Source of the DNA: Spirochaetia bacterium 38H-sp
GTDB taxonomy: Bacteria; Spirochaetota; Spirochaetia; Winmispirales; Winmispiraceae
Length of the DNA: 64,000 nucleotides
Direction: 5' to 3'
NCBI GenBank assembly: GCA_039023545.1
Contig: JBCHKQ010000005.1
Span: 1-64,000, forward strand
The translations under genes and the position numbers were made by a program. This document shows, in pieces, positions 9,586 through 21,655 of this stretch (its first letter is position 1; the number at the start of each line of letters is the position of its first letter). Below the pieces are notes generated by a model, which saw only the letters and a list, made by a program, of their open reading frames with translations, did no database searches and was not told where the DNA came from.

Positions 9586-9957
9586 CTATAAAACTTCCGG
9601 TGCAAGAGAAAGGATCTTCATAAAATCTCCGCTCTCTCTGAGCTCTCGGGCAACTGGTCCGAAAACACGGCGACCTCTCGGATTATTATGAGCATCTATT
9701 ATAACGCATGCATTATCATCAAATCTTATATATGTTCCATCAGCACGCCTTACTTCTTTCTTTGTTCTGACAATAACAGCCTTCTGCACAGAACCTTTCT
9801 TGACAGGAGCATCAGGCAAGGCCTCTTTTACGGCAACAACAATAATATCACCAAGAGTAGCAGTTTTTCTCTTGCTGCCACCGAGGACCTTTATACACTG
9901 CACTCGCTTTGCACCACTGTTATCTGCAACATTAAGATATGTTTGCATCTGTATCAT
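9586..9957 (-). CDS. rplN: 50S ribosomal protein L14
   Basis: L14 lies at the subunit interface and forms an intersubunit bridge. The 123-aa protein has the signature start [20 protein letters not shown] and the conserved [16 protein letters not shown] near the C-terminus. It is 12 bp after rpsQ. Confidence 0.97.
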   Translation of the reverse strand: MIQMQTYLNVADNSGAKRVQCIKVLGGSKRKTATLGDIIVVAVKEALPDAPVKKGSVQKAVIVRTKKEVRRADGTYIRFDDNACVIIDAHNNPRGRRVFGPVARELRESGDFMKILSLAPEVL

Positions 9958-9969
9958 AGCACACCCCTA

Positions 9970-10242
9970 TTACTTTGCTCTCTCAACGATCTCTAAAAGC
10001 CTCCATCTTTTTTCCTTACTGATGGGGCGCGACTCAACAACCCTAACAACATCTCCCACATGGGCTTCAGAAAATTCGTCATGAGCCTTTAATTTCTTTG
10101 TTTTGTTAACATACTTTTTATACAGAGGGTGCAAAGCACGTGTTTTAACGGCCACAACAATAGTCTTATCCATCTTATCAGAAACAACCTGGCCTGTAAA
10201 AATGCGCTTACCCTCAGTCTTAATTGGCTTTTTCTCTTCCAC
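9970..10242 (-). CDS. rpsQ: 30S ribosomal protein S17
   Basis: S17 is a primary 16S rRNA 5'-domain binder with an OB fold. The 90-aa protein contains [19 protein letters not shown] and [20 protein letters not shown], which match the family signature. The order rpmC-rpsQ-rplN is conserved. Confidence 0.96.
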   Translation of the reverse strand: MEEKKPIKTEGKRIFTGQVVSDKMDKTIVVAVKTRALHPLYKKYVNKTKKLKAHDEFSEAHVGDVVRVVESRPISKEKRWRLLEIVERAK

Positions 10243-10261
10243 TTCTTACTCCTTCATCGGA

Positions 10262-10459
10262 TCATGCGCCTTGCGCATCTTTATGGTTATGAATAAGAAA
10301 ATTCAGTCGCGCAATCTTGCGACGCAGGGTACGCAACTCAAGTGGATCATCAAGGTGTCCCACCACCTTCTGAAAACGGACATCCCTGTATTTTTTCTCC
10401 AACTCTTCTCTCTTGGAAAGAAGTTCCTTATAAGTAAGCTCTTTGAAACTATCTTTCAT
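10262..10459 (-). CDS. rpmC: 50S ribosomal protein L29
   Basis: L29 lies at the exit tunnel and helps dock trigger factor and SRP. The 65-aa helical hairpin protein ([20 protein letters not shown]) has the typical [13 protein letters not shown] motif. It starts 3 bp after the rplP stop. Confidence 0.95.
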   Translation of the reverse strand: MKDSFKELTYKELLSKREELEKKYRDVRFQKVVGHLDDPLELRTLRRKIARLNFLIHNHKDAQGA

Positions 10460-10462
10460 AGT

Positions 10463-10885
10463 TTACTCCGCATGTATTCTTTCTACAATCTTTGTTTTTA
10501 TGGGAAGCTTATTTCCTGCCAAGCGCAACGCCTCTTTTGCAAGCTCACCATCCACACCAGCGAGTTCAAACATTATCCTACCAGGCTGGACAACAGCTAC
10601 CCATGCCTCTGGACTTCCCTTACCCTTACCCATTCTGGTTTCTGCAGGCTTTTTTGTGTATGGAGTATCGGGGAAGATTCTTATCCAAACCTTACCACCA
10701 CGCTTAATTTTTCTTGTCATAGCTATACGGGCAGCTTCTATCTGTCTGTTTGTTATCCACTCGGACTCCATTGCCATAAGTCCATACTCGCCAAAAGCAA
10801 CAGTATTTCCCCTGGTAGCATTTCTCTTAAAAACACTCACTCGCCTATGCTGCTTTCTATGTTTTATTCTCTTAGGACTAAGCAT
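10463..10885 (-). CDS. rplP: 50S ribosomal protein L16
   Basis: L16 organises the A site and peptidyl transferase region. The 140-aa protein starts [14 protein letters not shown] and contains the conserved [40 protein letters not shown] and [16 protein letters not shown]. It is 2 bp after rpsC. Confidence 0.97.
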   Translation of the reverse strand: MLSPKRIKHRKQHRRVSVFKRNATRGNTVAFGEYGLMAMESEWITNRQIEAARIAMTRKIKRGGKVWIRIFPDTPYTKKPAETRMGKGKGSPEAWVAVVQPGRIMFELAGVDGELAKEALRLAGNKLPIKTKIVERIHAE

Positions 10886-10887
10886 AT

Positions 10888-11592
10888 CTAGCTCCTCTTT
10901 TTATCTCTGGCAGTTTTTTTTGCCTTTAGCACAGTACCAGCATCTTTCTTCTGGGTTTTCCCGTATGACTCACCGTTAAAAATCCACACTTTTACACCTA
11001 TTACACCGAAAGTTGTCAGAGCTTCGGCAAAACCATAATCTATATCCGCTCTCAAAGTATGAAGCGGAACTCTCCCGGACATTTGCACCTCAGAACGTGC
11101 GATCTCAGCACCACCAAGGCGGCCAGAAACTTTTATCTTTATCCCCTGGACACCGGCTTTTACAGCATTGGAAACTGCAAACTTCATTGCACGCCTAAAA
11201 GACGCCCTGTTCTCCAACTGCCCCGCAAGATTCTGAGCTACAACTTGAGCATCAGCTTCTGGTCTTTTTATCTCTTTAATCTTAAGCTGTATCTTCTTTG
11301 AAACCAGTTTTTGCAGCTCTGCACCAATACGTTCTATAGTTGCACCCTTAGTACCTATAATTACACCCGGTCTAGGAGTATGAAGTATTATCACCACTCT
11401 CTGGGGGTGTCGGATTATTTCTATATCCGAAACATTGGCTGACTTATACTCAGGCAAAGATTTTATTTTTTTCCTAAGAAGCAAATCTTCATGCAGAACC
11501 GAAGCATAATCCTTTTTATCAACAAACCACTTGGATTTCCATGTTTTGTTTATACCCAATCGCAAACCGTACGGATGAACTTTCTGTCCCAC
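10888..11592 (-). CDS. rpsC: 30S ribosomal protein S3
   Basis: S3 lines the mRNA entry site. The 234-aa protein starts [14 protein letters not shown], carries a type II KH domain ([15 protein letters not shown], about residues 75-89) and the C-terminal S3 domain ([20 protein letters not shown]). It ends in a basic tail. Confidence 0.97.
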   Translation of the reverse strand: MGQKVHPYGLRLGINKTWKSKWFVDKKDYASVLHEDLLLRKKIKSLPEYKSANVSDIEIIRHPQRVVIILHTPRPGVIIGTKGATIERIGAELQKLVSKKIQLKIKEIKRPEADAQVVAQNLAGQLENRASFRRAMKFAVSNAVKAGVQGIKIKVSGRLGGAEIARSEVQMSGRVPLHTLRADIDYGFAEALTTFGVIGVKVWIFNGESYGKTQKKDAGTVLKAKKTARDKKRS

Positions 11593-11604
11593 TTTATGCC
11601 CCCA

Positions 11605-11964
11605 TTACCTAAAATTCTCTTTCTCATCCAAAACGACAAGAACATGACTCATTCTTTTAAGAAGGAGATCAGCCCTACCCCTACTCCTAGGCCAAACACG
11701 TTTCAACCTAGGACCTTCATCGACCCTGAGCTCTTTGACATAGAGCATATCCTCATCCAAATTTTTATTCTTATAAAGAGCATTAGCACCTGCAGAAGAA
11801 ATAACCTTTTTTAGCATCCTGGCACCTTTGTTGGGAAGATTTTCAAGAATAGCAAGACTATCCGCGTACGACTTCCCTCTCACAAGGTCAGCAACAGGTC
11901 TCATCTTTTTAGGAGAAATCCGCAAGTACCTTGCGACTGCTCTATAGCCGGATATCTGTTTCAT
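11605..11964 (-). CDS. rplV: 50S ribosomal protein L22
   Basis: L22 lines the nascent peptide tunnel with a long beta-hairpin. The 119-aa protein has RYLRISPKKMRPVADLVRGK near the start and the hairpin region DEGPRLKRVWPRSRGRADLL that contacts the tunnel, where macrolide-resistance changes arise in other bacteria. No hairpin insertion or deletion is apparent. Confidence 0.96.
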   Translation of the reverse strand: MKQISGYRAVARYLRISPKKMRPVADLVRGKSYADSLAILENLPNKGARMLKKVISSAGANALYKNKNLDEDMLYVKELRVDEGPRLKRVWPRSRGRADLLLKRMSHVLVVLDEKENFR

Positions 11965-11972
11965 AAGCCCAC

Positions 11973-12251
11973 CTATTTCCTAGCCTTTTTATCTGATCCT
12001 GCATGCCCGCGGAACAATCGTGTAGGAGAGAACTCACCCAATTTATGTCCTACAAGCTGTTCCGTTATATATACAGGAACCCAAGTTTTACCATTATAAA
12101 CAGAGATAGTAAGCCCCACCATCTCAGGAATAATCGTAGAAGCACGAGAAAAAGTTTTTATCATTTTCTTTTCCCCTGCCTTATTCATTGCAAGAACCTT
12201 TTTGTACAGGCTCTTTTCTACATATGGTCCCTTTTTAACAGATCTAGCCAC
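11973..12251 (-). CDS. rpsS: 30S ribosomal protein S19
   Basis: S19 is a 30S head protein that forms a complex with S13. The 92-aa protein starts [15 protein letters not shown] and has the conserved [18 protein letters not shown] near the C-terminus. It lies 13 bp after rplB. Confidence 0.97.
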   Translation of the reverse strand: MARSVKKGPYVEKSLYKKVLAMNKAGEKKMIKTFSRASTIIPEMVGLTISVYNGKTWVPVYITEQLVGHKLGEFSPTRLFRGHAGSDKKARK

Positions 12252-12264
12252 AACTATCTCCTAT

Positions 12265-13089
12265 CTATTTTCTTCTCTTAACTATAAATCTATCGGAAGT
12301 TTTCTTCTTCTTCCTTGTTTTATATCCCTTAGTAGGAATACCAGTAGGTGAAACAGGATGACGACCACCTTTTGTTTTTCCTTCACCACCACCATGCGGA
12401 TGGTCCACAGGGTTCATAACTGTTCCACGAACCTTAGGTCTCTTACCCAGCCATCTGGACCTTCCAGCCTTACCCAGCGTTACATTCATATGATCTTCAT
12501 TACCTACCACACCTATTGTAGCATAACACTTCTTAAAAACCATTCTCATCTCACCTGAAGAGAGCCTCAATGTCACATAATCACCCTCTTTTGCAACAAT
12601 GGTAGCACCCACACCTGCCGCTCTTGCAATCTGGCCACCCTTACCAGGAGAAAGCTCAACATTATGGACCACTGTACCAAGAGGAATATTTTCTAACGGA
12701 AGAGCATTACCTATTGCAATAGGTGCCGCTGTCCCGCTAATAACTACATCACCACGCTTTATTCCGCGCGGAGCAAGAATATACCTCTTTTCTCCATCCG
12801 CATAGGCAAGCAGACAAATATTAGCACTCCTATTGGGATCATATTCTACAGTCTTTACTGTTGCTGGAATATCCCTTTTATCACGCTTAAAGTCGATAAT
12901 CCTATATAACCTCTTATGTCTACCACCCCTTCTCCTTACACTAACCCTTCCACCAGCACCTCTACCAGCCTTAAAGGGAAGCCCTTCAACCAAACTTTTT
13001 TCAGGGGAGACATCATCTAAATCCGCATACACCAACCCGGTTTTAAACCTCTGCCCAGGCGTTATTGGTTTATATTGCTTGACTGCCAC
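12265..13089 (-). CDS. rplB: 50S ribosomal protein L2
   Basis: L2 is needed for subunit joining and sits near the peptidyl transferase centre. The 274-aa protein contains [17 protein letters not shown], the conserved histidine-bearing loop [20 protein letters not shown] (residues about 222-241) and a basic C-terminus. Confidence 0.98.
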   Translation of the reverse strand: MAVKQYKPITPGQRFKTGLVYADLDDVSPEKSLVEGLPFKAGRGAGGRVSVRRRGGRHKRLYRIIDFKRDKRDIPATVKTVEYDPNRSANICLLAYADGEKRYILAPRGIKRGDVVISGTAAPIAIGNALPLENIPLGTVVHNVELSPGKGGQIARAAGVGATIVAKEGDYVTLRLSSGEMRMVFKKCYATIGVVGNEDHMNVTLGKAGRSRWLGKRPKVRGTVMNPVDHPHGGGEGKTKGGRHPVSPTGIPTKGYKTRKKKKTSDRFIVKRRK

Positions 13090-13102
13090 AACTTCCTCCT
13101 AC

Positions 13103-13390
13103 CTAAGCCGTCTCAAAAATATCAATTTTCTGCCCCTCAGGAAGAGTAATAATAGCTTTCTTCCAAGAAGAAGTTTTACCCATCCTATATCTAACTCTTC
13201 TGGGCTTACCCTTAACATTGACAATATTACAATCCACAGGCTCCACAGAAAAAAGCTCCTTAACAGCTGCAATAACCTGAAGCTTATTAACACGTGCATC
13301 AACCCTAAACACATACTTATTCTGAGTCTCACGCAAGACATTGGCTTTTTCTGTAAGAACCGGCTCTATAATCACCTTAGTAGCTTCCAT
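13103..13390 (-). CDS. rplW: 50S ribosomal protein L23
   Basis: L23 is an exit-tunnel protein that docks trigger factor and SRP; tig lies at 50388-51746 in this window. The 95-aa protein has IIEPVLTEKANVLRETQNKY and ends with the L23 core KKAIITLPEGQKIDIFE. It is 10 bp after rplD. Confidence 0.96.
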   Translation of the reverse strand: MEATKVIIEPVLTEKANVLRETQNKYVFRVDARVNKLQVIAAVKELFSVEPVDCNIVNVKGKPRRVRYRMGKTSSWKKAIITLPEGQKIDIFETA

Positions 13391-13400
13391 CCACTTCTCC

Positions 13401-14030
13401 CTATTTTTTTCCTAAAAAATCATTAAGCTTAACTGCAGCATCTTCCTGAACTAACACAGCATCAGCATAAAAAAGGTCATGAGCGGAAAGCTTATCATAA
13501 GTAAACACTGACAACCAAGGTAAATTGCGCCCTGCTCTCTTTGTAGAAACATCATCAGAAGAAACAATCAGAACCACTCTAGACAAATCACCTTTAAAAA
13601 CAGAAAGAGACTCACTCATCTCCTTAGTCTTACCGGAAGCAACTGAAAAATTCTCCACAACTTTAAGAGCCTCTTCCTTTAACTTAAGACTAAGGAGAGA
13701 CCTATAAGCACCTCTCTTCATCTTTTTAGGCAAAGAATAGCTATAATCTCTTGGCTTAGGACCAAAAACAATCCCACCACCAACCCAAACAGGAGAACGC
13801 TTATGACCAGCTCTAGCTCTACCAGTCCCTTTCTGTCTCCACGGTTTTTTTCCACTTCCCGCAACTTCTGCTCGTGTTTTTGCAGAAGCAGTACCAACTC
13901 GCCTGTTAGCAAGTTCGTTCCTTATTGCATGATATATAAGTCCGTCGCTTATCTCTGCAGCAAAAACCACATCACTAAGTTCTATCGTCTTTATACCCTC
14001 GCCCTTAAGCGAATACACCTGTGTTTCCAT
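13401..14030 (-). CDS. rplD: 50S ribosomal protein L4
   Basis: L4 reaches the polypeptide tunnel and represses the S10 operon in enterobacteria. The chosen start at 14030 (METQVYSLKGEG, 209 aa) has GAGGGA about 7 bp upstream; a start 15 bp further up would remove that spacing. The long loop motif KPWRQKGTGRARAGHKRSPV (about residues 62-81) is conserved. Confidence 0.96.
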   Translation of the reverse strand: METQVYSLKGEGIKTIELSDVVFAAEISDGLIYHAIRNELANRRVGTASAKTRAEVAGSGKKPWRQKGTGRARAGHKRSPVWVGGGIVFGPKPRDYSYSLPKKMKRGAYRSLLSLKLKEEALKVVENFSVASGKTKEMSESLSVFKGDLSRVVLIVSSDDVSTKRAGRNLPWLSVFTYDKLSAHDLFYADAVLVQEDAAVKLNDFLGKK

Positions 14031-14045
14031 AGCAAAATCCCTCAA

Positions 14046-14672
14046 CTATCGCTTTTTTTTGGCCTGCGTCACAACAACATATCCCTTACGCGGCCCAGGA
14101 ACAGCTCCTCTAACTAGGATACATTTATTATCTTTATCAACAGAAACAATTTTCAAATTTTGAACACAAACATTATCGGCACCCATCCTGCCAGGCATCT
14201 TCGTGCCTTTAAGAACCTTAGAAGGATAAGAAGCCTGTCCTGTAGAACCATTAGCTCTATGGAATTTAGAACCATGAGCAGCAGGGCCACCCGCAAACCC
14301 ATGCCTTTTCATAACACCTTGATAACCCTTTCCTTTAGAAACACCTCTAACATCCACATACCTGATGTCATCAAAAAAATCAACTCCTATCTCAGAACCA
14401 ACCTCCCAATCAACCCCCTCGCACCTAAACTCTTTTACAACCTTTAAAACAGGCAGACCTTTCTTTTTAAACTGGCCAGCATACGGCTTATTAGCTCTAT
14501 GCTCCTTCATTGGAGAAACCGCAAGAACTATAGCCTCATAACCATTTTTATCAGCGGTTCTTTTATCAAGAACAACATTATCTTCTATTTTTATAACAGT
14601 AACAGGAGTAACTTCACCGCCTTCACCAAAGACCTGAGTCATTCCAAGCTTCTTTCCAATCAAACCCACCAT
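14046..14672 (-). CDS. rplC: 50S ribosomal protein L3
   Basis: L3 contacts the peptidyl transferase centre. The start at 14672 ([17 protein letters not shown], 208 aa) matches the family and has AGGTGG upstream. The conserved [20 protein letters not shown] (about residues 123-142) and [13 protein letters not shown] are present. Confidence 0.96.
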   Translation of the reverse strand: MVGLIGKKLGMTQVFGEGGEVTPVTVIKIEDNVVLDKRTADKNGYEAIVLAVSPMKEHRANKPYAGQFKKKGLPVLKVVKEFRCEGVDWEVGSEIGVDFFDDIRYVDVRGVSKGKGYQGVMKRHGFAGGPAAHGSKFHRANGSTGQASYPSKVLKGTKMPGRMGADNVCVQNLKIVSVDKDNKCILVRGAVPGPRKGYVVVTQAKKKR

Positions 14673-14681
14673 ACTTTCCAC

Positions 14682-14990
14682 CTACTGCTTGATTTCCACA
14701 TCAACCCCTGCAGGAAGCTCCAGCTTCATAAGCGCATCCATCACCGCAGGAGTAGGGTCGAGAATATCTATCAATCGTTTATGAATACGCATCTCAAACT
14801 GCTCCCTGGACTCCTTATTTACATGAGGAGACCTTAAAACAGTATATTTACGTATCTTTGTCGGCAAAGGAACAGGTCCAGAAACCTTGGCCCCTGCTTT
14901 TTGAGCAGCCTGAACAATAGCCTTTGCACTTTGATCTATTAATGCAGTATCAAAACCTTTCAGCCTAACGCGAATCTTTTCGCCCGACAT
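14682..14990 (-). CDS. rpsJ: 30S ribosomal protein S10
   Basis: S10 is a 30S head protein and, as NusE, a partner of NusB in antitermination. The 102-aa protein has [20 protein letters not shown] and the conserved [19 protein letters not shown]. It is the first ribosomal gene of the S10 operon and follows tuf after a 60-bp gap holding a hairpin. Confidence 0.97.
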   Translation of the reverse strand: MSGEKIRVRLKGFDTALIDQSAKAIVQAAQKAGAKVSGPVPLPTKIRKYTVLRSPHVNKESREQFEMRIHKRLIDILDPTPAVMDALMKLELPAGVDVEIKQ

Positions 14991-15005
14991 CTTTCCTCCA
15001 AAAAC

Positions 15006-15037
15006 TTGAGCCTCGCTGAAAAACCAGCAAGGCTCAA
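15006..15037 (-). terminator. Attenuator-like hairpin between tuf and rpsJ
   Basis: Arms TTGAGCCT and AGGCTCAA, with an inner GCTG/CAGC stem after one mismatch, form a 12-bp hairpin with a 6-base loop, 13 bp past the tuf stop. On the minus transcript it is followed by GTTTTT. It may partly end transcription and so allow tuf to be made in excess over the S10 genes. Confidence 0.6.
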
Positions 15038-15050
15038 ATCAAAAAAAGTA

Positions 15051-16241
15051 TTACTCAATAATTTCTATAACCTGACCACTTGCAACTGTGCGTCCACCTT
15101 CGCGGATAGCAAACCTAAGCCCTTTATCCATAGCTACAGGAGTGATAAGCTCAACAAAAACCTCTGTATTATCACCGGGCATAACCATCTGCTTATCCTC
15201 AGGCAAAGTAACAGTACCGGTAACGTCAGTAGTTCTAAAGTAAAACTGAGGCCTATATCCACTAAAGAAAGGAGTATGACGACCCCCTTCTTCTTTTGTA
15301 AGACAATAAATAGTTCCTTTAAACTTTTTATGAGGTGTTATAGAACCAGGCTTAGCAAGAACCTGCCCTCTCTCAACCTCAGACTTCTCTATACCCCTAA
15401 GGAGACAACCCACATTATCACCAGCCTGACCCTCATCAAGAATCTTATTAAACATCTCAACACCGGTAACAACAGTCTTCTTAGTCTCACCAAAACCAAC
15501 AATCTCTACTTCTTCTCCAACCTTAACAACACCCTGTTCAATCCTACCTGTAACAACAGTACCTCTACCCTGTATGGAAAAAATATCCTCAATAGGCATA
15601 AGAAAGGGCTTATCAATAGCACGCTCAGGAAGCGGAAAATAGCTATCCATAGCATCAAGAAGCTCTTTTATACATGCATTAGCCCCTGGGTCATCAGGAT
15701 TACTCATAGCCTTAAAAGCAGAACCCTTAATAATAGGCGTATCATCCCCAGGGAATTCATAACTATTAAGCAACTCCCTAACATCCATCTCAACAAGCTC
15801 TATAAGCTCATCATCATCAACAAGATCAACCTTGTTAAGGAAAACAACTATAGAAGGAACACCAACCTGCCTTGCAAGAAGAACATGCTCTCTTGTCTGT
15901 GCCATAACACCATCATCCGCAGCAACAACAAGAACAGCGCCATCCATCTGCGCAGCACCAGTAATCATATTCTTAACATAGTCAGCATGCCCAGGACAAT
16001 CAACGTGCGCATAGTGACGACTATCTGTCTGATACTCAATATGACGGCTATTGATGGTTATACCACGAGCTTTCTCCTCGGGCGCATTATCAATATCATC
16101 ATAACTAAAACCCTTTGTACCAAAATTCTTGGCACAATACTGAGAAATTGCCGCAGTAAGAGTAGTCTTACCATGGTCAACATGACCTATTGTACCCACA
16201 TTTATATGCGGCTTCGTCCTTTCAAACTTCTCTTTTGCCAT
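15051..16241 (-). CDS. tuf: Elongation factor Tu
   Basis: EF-Tu is the GTPase that delivers aminoacyl-tRNA to the ribosome. The 396-aa protein has all G motifs: GHVDHGKT (about 19-26), DCPGH (about 81-85) and NKVD (about 136-139). Domains 2 and 3 follow, ending [16 protein letters not shown]. The start has AGGAGG about 5 bp upstream. A strong promoter lies 80 bp upstream (16321-16349) and tuf heads the S10 gene set; fusA is not next to it. Confidence 0.98.
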   Translation of the reverse strand: MAKEKFERTKPHINVGTIGHVDHGKTTLTAAISQYCAKNFGTKGFSYDDIDNAPEEKARGITINSRHIEYQTDSRHYAHVDCPGHADYVKNMITGAAQMDGAVLVVAADDGVMAQTREHVLLARQVGVPSIVVFLNKVDLVDDDELIELVEMDVRELLNSYEFPGDDTPIIKGSAFKAMSNPDDPGANACIKELLDAMDSYFPLPERAIDKPFLMPIEDIFSIQGRGTVVTGRIEQGVVKVGEEVEIVGFGETKKTVVTGVEMFNKILDEGQAGDNVGCLLRGIEKSEVERGQVLAKPGSITPHKKFKGTIYCLTKEEGGRHTPFFSGYRPQFYFRTTDVTGTVTLPEDKQMVMPGDNTEVFVELITPVAMDKGLRFAIREGGRTVASGQVIEIIE

Positions 16242-16320
16242 TACGGTCCTCCTGAAAGTCTAACCTAAAAAAAATATAAACACACCTGCACTGCAGATGA
16301 GCGCATACTGCGAAGTCAGT

Positions 16321-16349
16321 ATTGTAACGAGAGGCAATCTCTTTGTCAA
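16321..16349 (-). promoter_or_regulatory. Strong sigma-70-type promoter for tuf and the S10 genes
   Basis: On the minus strand TTGACA (16349-16344), a 17-bp spacer, then TACAAT (16326-16321). Transcription should begin near 16314, giving a leader of about 70 bases before tuf. The -35 box is perfect and the -10 has five of six consensus bases. Confidence 0.85.
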
Positions 16350-16482
16350 GCAGATAAAAAGCAGACAAAAGAGAAAGCCACCTCATCACCCATAACAACA
16401 CCTTCTCTCAAAGCCAACGGCAGCGAAGGAAGGCAATCGGTTTGGCTTCTCCAATAAAAGACCAAACAAACAATAACTATAA

Positions 16483-17339
<857 letters not shown>

Positions 17340-17386
17340 CTACATCCACTCCTTAACTTATGCTCCATATATTTGAGCGTGGCAAG

Positions 17387-17415
17387 AATTTACCAGCTCT
17401 TATATAAAATGTCAA
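17387..17415 (-). promoter_or_regulatory. Promoter for rpsL-rpsG
   Basis: On the minus strand TTGACA (17415-17410), a 17-bp spacer and TAAATT (17392-17387) lie in the 78-bp gap between rpoC and rpsL, ending 47 bp before the rpsL start. The perfect -35 box begins just after the rpoC stop codon. This suggests rpsL-rpsG can be transcribed independently of rpoBC. Confidence 0.7.
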
Positions 17416-17417
17416 TA

Positions 17418-20400
17418 CTATGCTTCCTCATTTACAGCTTCCTGGGTAGCAAATTCTTTTTCTCTTAGCTCAAGAAGCTCCCTAACCTTCTTATCAAGGT
17501 CATCCGTTTCCTCATCAAAAAGTTTAATCGACTTATATTTCTGCATTCCCGTACCAGCAGGTATAAGGTGTCCTATTATCACATTTTCTTTAAGCCCTCT
17601 AAGTTCATCTGTAGCACCTGAAATAGCAGCATTTGTAAGGACTCTAGTTGTTTCCTGGAACGAAGCAGCTGCAATAAAAGATTCGATATTCAATGAAGCT
17701 TTGGTTATACCAAGCAACATGGGTCTACCCACAGCAGGTTGTCCTCCCTGTTTTTTCACTCTCTCATTTTCTTCAAAAAAGGCAGATCTGTCTACTTGCT
17801 GTCCGTATATAAATTTGGTATCACCTACCTCTACTATTTCCACTTTTCTCATCATCTGCCTGATGATCACACCAATGTGCTTATCATTGATTTCTACACC
17901 TTGCAACCTATAAACTTCCTGAACTTCATTTACAAGAAAAGCCTGTAATGCATTTTCTCCCAATACTCTGAGAACATCATGGGGGCTGATAGCTCCTTCA
18001 CACAATTTCTCTCCTGCCTCAATCCTATCCCCCTCTCTTACAAGCAAGTGCCTACCCATAGGAACAAGATGTTTATATTCGTTACCATAATCGTCTTCTA
18101 CCAAAACGACCCTTTTACCCTTGACTACTCCCTGAAAATGCACAGTACCAGAAACCTGAGCTAAAACAGCGGGGTTTTTAGGTTTTCTTGCTTCAAAAAG
18201 TTCACCAACCCGAGGCAGACCACCGGTTATATCCATAGTTTTAACACCCTCGCGCAAAAGTCGTGCCAATGTCCTACCGGATTTGACTTTTTCTCCGTCT
18301 TCCACATTTACATATGCTCCGCCTGGTAAATAATACAGTCCTAGCTCATTACCATCATCATCTTCTATCACTATTCTTGGCTGAAGTTTTTCAAGATTAT
18401 GCTCTGTTATTCTCTTTTCGATTTTACCTGTATCTTCATTTATTTCTTCTCTTAATGTCGTACCCAAAATAACATCATAGAATTTCACTCTTCCGGTTTG
18501 TTCTGCAATGATAGGTTCACTAAAGGGATCAAAAGAAGCTATAATTTCTCCTGGTGCAAGAATAGCTCCTTCTGAAACAAAAAGTTCTGATCCGTTCTTA
18601 ATCTCCACGGTTTGTATTTGAGAGACAAGAATAAGCTTGTTATCTAGTATCTTTACAATAGCATTATGGGTACAGAAAATATCTTGGTTATTTTTTCTTA
18701 TAATAGCCTGTCCCTTTACAACCTTCTGTTCATCTTTAACAAGGACTTCAACACTGCTATCAATATCATGGCTTTCTATTATTCTTCTTACAAGGGCTTT
18801 ACCCTTTCTTGTAAAAAGCTTAATTCCTGTATCAAGCTCAACAATATTGCCTTCAAAGCTTTCTATGAGAACAGGATATTTTAATGATATCTGGTTTTCT
18901 TCAACAGCTCTCGTAGCAGTTCCACCGATATGGAAAGTTCTCATTGTCAGCTGTGTTCCAGGCTGGCCAATAGACTGTGCAGCAATTATTCCTACTGCCT
19001 CTCCTATATCAACTGTTTTATTTGTAGCGAGATTTCTTCCGTAGCATCTCTGACACACACCATGCTTTGCTTCACAAGTGAGAACAGTTCTTACTCTTAC
19101 AGACTCTATTCCAAGCTCTTCTATCTCTTCGGCCTTTTCATCCGTAATCTCTTCATTGACATCAACAATAACCTCACCAGTGATGGGGTGCTTAATCCTC
19201 TCTATGGTAAAACGACCTCTTATTCTATCAGCAAGACTCTCTACTATTTCCTCACCATCTTTTAAGGCCTTCATCTCCAATCCGTTTATAGTACCGCAAT
19301 CTTCTTCATTAACAACAACATCCTGTGCTATATCAACAAGTCTTCTTGTAAGATAACCGGCATCAGCTGTTTTTAGCGCTGTGTCTGCAAGCCCCTTACG
19401 TGCACCATTTGTAGATATAAAATATTCTATAACTGAAAGGCCTTCTTTAAAGTTAGACCTAATAGGAAGCTCTATAATATCACCAGAAGGCTTTGCCATA
19501 AGACCACGCATGGCAGCAAGCTGTCTTATCTGACTTCTACTACCTCTGGCTCCAGAATGAGCCATCATATACACAGGATTAAAACCATTCTGATCTTTCT
19601 TGAGAACGTCCATCATTTCGTTGGTTAGTTCCTCGTTAGTCTTACTCCAGACTTCAATAACCCTGTTGTATCTTTCCTCGTTAGTAATATGACCAGCTCT
19701 GTACTGCTCCTGAATTGCAGCTACCTTCTGATTAGCTTCTTCTATCATTTCCTTCTTTACAGACGGGACAACAACATCGGAGAGAGAAAAGGTAGAGCCT
19801 GATTTTGTGGCATAGCTATATCCGATGTCTTTGATAGAATCAAGGAATTTTACTGTTATAGCTCTTCCATGTTTATCATATATTTTACCAATAAGTCGCC
19901 TAAGAGCCTTATCTGTCAAAACTTCGTTAACATATTCTACAGCTTCTGGCAGTACCTGGTTAAAAATAACCCTGCCTGGTGTTGTTTCCACATACTGCCC
20001 ATTATGAGGAGTCCTGTTTATCTTGACTTTTACAATCGCATGAAAATCCACAGAACCTGATTCTGCAGCAAAGACAGCTTCATCTTCTGTAGGAAATATC
20101 TTGCCTTCTCCCCTAGCTCCTTTCTTTATCTGTGTAAGATAATAAATACCAAGAACCATATCCTGAGAGGGGAATACAATAGGCTTACCATTGGCAGGGT
20201 TTAATAAGTTCCTGGCAGAAAGCATAAGAGTCCAGCATTCTGTCTGAGCAGCTTGGGTCAGGGGCACATGTACAGCCATCTGATCGCCATCAAAGTCAGC
20301 ATTATACGCATGACATACAAGAGGATGGAGTTTTATAGCTTTTCCCTCGACAAGAACTGGCTCAAAAGCCTGAATACCCAACCTATGGAGAGTGGGCGCA

Positions 20401-21644
20401 CGGTTAAGAAGAACTGGATGTTCCTGAATCACCTCATCAAGAACAGCCCAAACCTCTTCGGCTTCCTGTTCCACGAGTGTTTTTGCCCTCTTTATATTGT
20501 ATACTACTTCTTTTTCTACAAGTTTTCTCATTATAAAAGGCTTAAAAAGCTCAAGAGCCATTTTCACAGGCAAACCACACTGATGCATTTTTAAGGTAGG
20601 ACCTACAACAATAACAGAGCGTCCAGAATAATCCACACGCTTACCAAGCAAATTCTGCCTAAATCTACCCTGTTTTCCTCTCAAAATATCCGAAAGAGAT
20701 TTTAAAGGCCTGTTGGATGCACCCTTGACAGCTCTCCGCTTCTTGGAATTATCAAAAAGAGCATCAACAGCCTCCTGGAGCATCCTCTTCTCGTTTCTTA
20801 TGATTATATCAGGAGCATTGAGTGACATAAGTCTCTTTAATCTGTTATTTCTGTTTATGACACGTCTATAGAGGTCATTGAGATCTGAGGTTGCAAAACG
20901 TCCGCCGTCAAGCTGAACCATAGGCCTAAGCTCGGGAGGTATAACAGGAATAACATCCATTATCATCCACTCCGGCTTATTATTGGAGTCTCTAAACTGT
21001 TCTACAAGCTCCAACCTCTTAAGCAGCCTTTTGTCTGCCTTAATACCTTTTTCTAGCATCTGCGCTCTCAGTTCTGCAGCAAGGGCATCAAGGTCAAGAT
21101 TCTTAAGGAGAGTTCTTATTGCCTCTGCACCCATTCCGGCTGTAAAAGACATTCCGTACCGTTCTTTTGCCTCAAGATATTCTTCTTCTGTTAACAATTC
21201 CATTTTCTTAAGATCAGTATCGCCCGGATCTATAACAATATACTGCTCATAATATAAAACAGAGCGTAGAGCAGAAACAGTCATATCAAGCAACAACCCC
21301 ATCCTGGAAGGTACAGAACGATAAAACCATATATGAGATACAGGTGCGGCAAGCTCTATATGCCCCATCCTCTCTCTTCTTACCTTAAAGTGAGTAACCT
21401 CAACTCCACATCTGTCGCAGACAACTCCCTTATACCGTATGGATTTAAATTTTCCACAAAAACATTCCCATTCTTTAGTGGTACCAAAAATCCTCTCGCA
21501 AAACAAACCGTCTCTTTCCGGTCTTAATGTTCTGTAATTTATTGTTTCCGGCTTTTTCACTTCTCCATAGCTTCTTGCTCTTATAAGCTCGGGAGATGCC
21601 AGTTTTATAGCAATGGAACTAAATTCCTGCATTTCCTTATTCAT
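17418..21644 (-). CDS. rpoC: DNA-directed RNA polymerase subunit beta'
   Basis: Beta' holds the catalytic magnesium. The 1408-aa protein has the N-terminal zinc finger ([20 protein letters not shown], about residues 60-79), the catalytic [12 protein letters not shown] (about 447-458), the bridge-helix/trigger-loop region, and the second zinc site [16 protein letters not shown]. It starts 11 bp after rpoB and its length is normal for the family. Confidence 0.98.
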   Translation of the reverse strand: MNKEMQEFSSIAIKLASPELIRARSYGEVKKPETINYRTLRPERDGLFCERIFGTTKEWECFCGKFKSIRYKGVVCDRCGVEVTHFKVRRERMGHIELAAPVSHIWFYRSVPSRMGLLLDMTVSALRSVLYYEQYIVIDPGDTDLKKMELLTEEEYLEAKERYGMSFTAGMGAEAIRTLLKNLDLDALAAELRAQMLEKGIKADKRLLKRLELVEQFRDSNNKPEWMIMDVIPVIPPELRPMVQLDGGRFATSDLNDLYRRVINRNNRLKRLMSLNAPDIIIRNEKRMLQEAVDALFDNSKKRRAVKGASNRPLKSLSDILRGKQGRFRQNLLGKRVDYSGRSVIVVGPTLKMHQCGLPVKMALELFKPFIMRKLVEKEVVYNIKRAKTLVEQEAEEVWAVLDEVIQEHPVLLNRAPTLHRLGIQAFEPVLVEGKAIKLHPLVCHAYNADFDGDQMAVHVPLTQAAQTECWTLMLSARNLLNPANGKPIVFPSQDMVLGIYYLTQIKKGARGEGKIFPTEDEAVFAAESGSVDFHAIVKVKINRTPHNGQYVETTPGRVIFNQVLPEAVEYVNEVLTDKALRRLIGKIYDKHGRAITVKFLDSIKDIGYSYATKSGSTFSLSDVVVPSVKKEMIEEANQKVAAIQEQYRAGHITNEERYNRVIEVWSKTNEELTNEMMDVLKKDQNGFNPVYMMAHSGARGSRSQIRQLAAMRGLMAKPSGDIIELPIRSNFKEGLSVIEYFISTNGARKGLADTALKTADAGYLTRRLVDIAQDVVVNEEDCGTINGLEMKALKDGEEIVESLADRIRGRFTIERIKHPITGEVIVDVNEEITDEKAEEIEELGIESVRVRTVLTCEAKHGVCQRCYGRNLATNKTVDIGEAVGIIAAQSIGQPGTQLTMRTFHIGGTATRAVEENQISLKYPVLIESFEGNIVELDTGIKLFTRKGKALVRRIIESHDIDSSVEVLVKDEQKVVKGQAIIRKNNQDIFCTHNAIVKILDNKLILVSQIQTVEIKNGSELFVSEGAILAPGEIIASFDPFSEPIIAEQTGRVKFYDVILGTTLREEINEDTGKIEKRITEHNLEKLQPRIVIEDDDGNELGLYYLPGGAYVNVEDGEKVKSGRTLARLLREGVKTMDITGGLPRVGELFEARKPKNPAVLAQVSGTVHFQGVVKGKRVVLVEDDYGNEYKHLVPMGRHLLVREGDRIEAGEKLCEGAISPHDVLRVLGENALQAFLVNEVQEVYRLQGVEINDKHIGVIIRQMMRKVEIVEVGDTKFIYGQQVDRSAFFEENERVKKQGGQPAVGRPMLLGITKASLNIESFIAAASFQETTRVLTNAAISGATDELRGLKENVIIGHLIPAGTGMQKYKSIKLFDEETDDLDKKVRELLELREKEFATQEAVNEEA

Positions 21645-21655
21645 ATCAATGCCTC

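Noticed and set aside
15006-16268. A 420-codon open frame on the plus strand opposite tuf
   Set aside because: It is the complement of a fully conserved EF-Tu gene; its product is composition-biased, has no recognisable domain and no ribosome-binding site.
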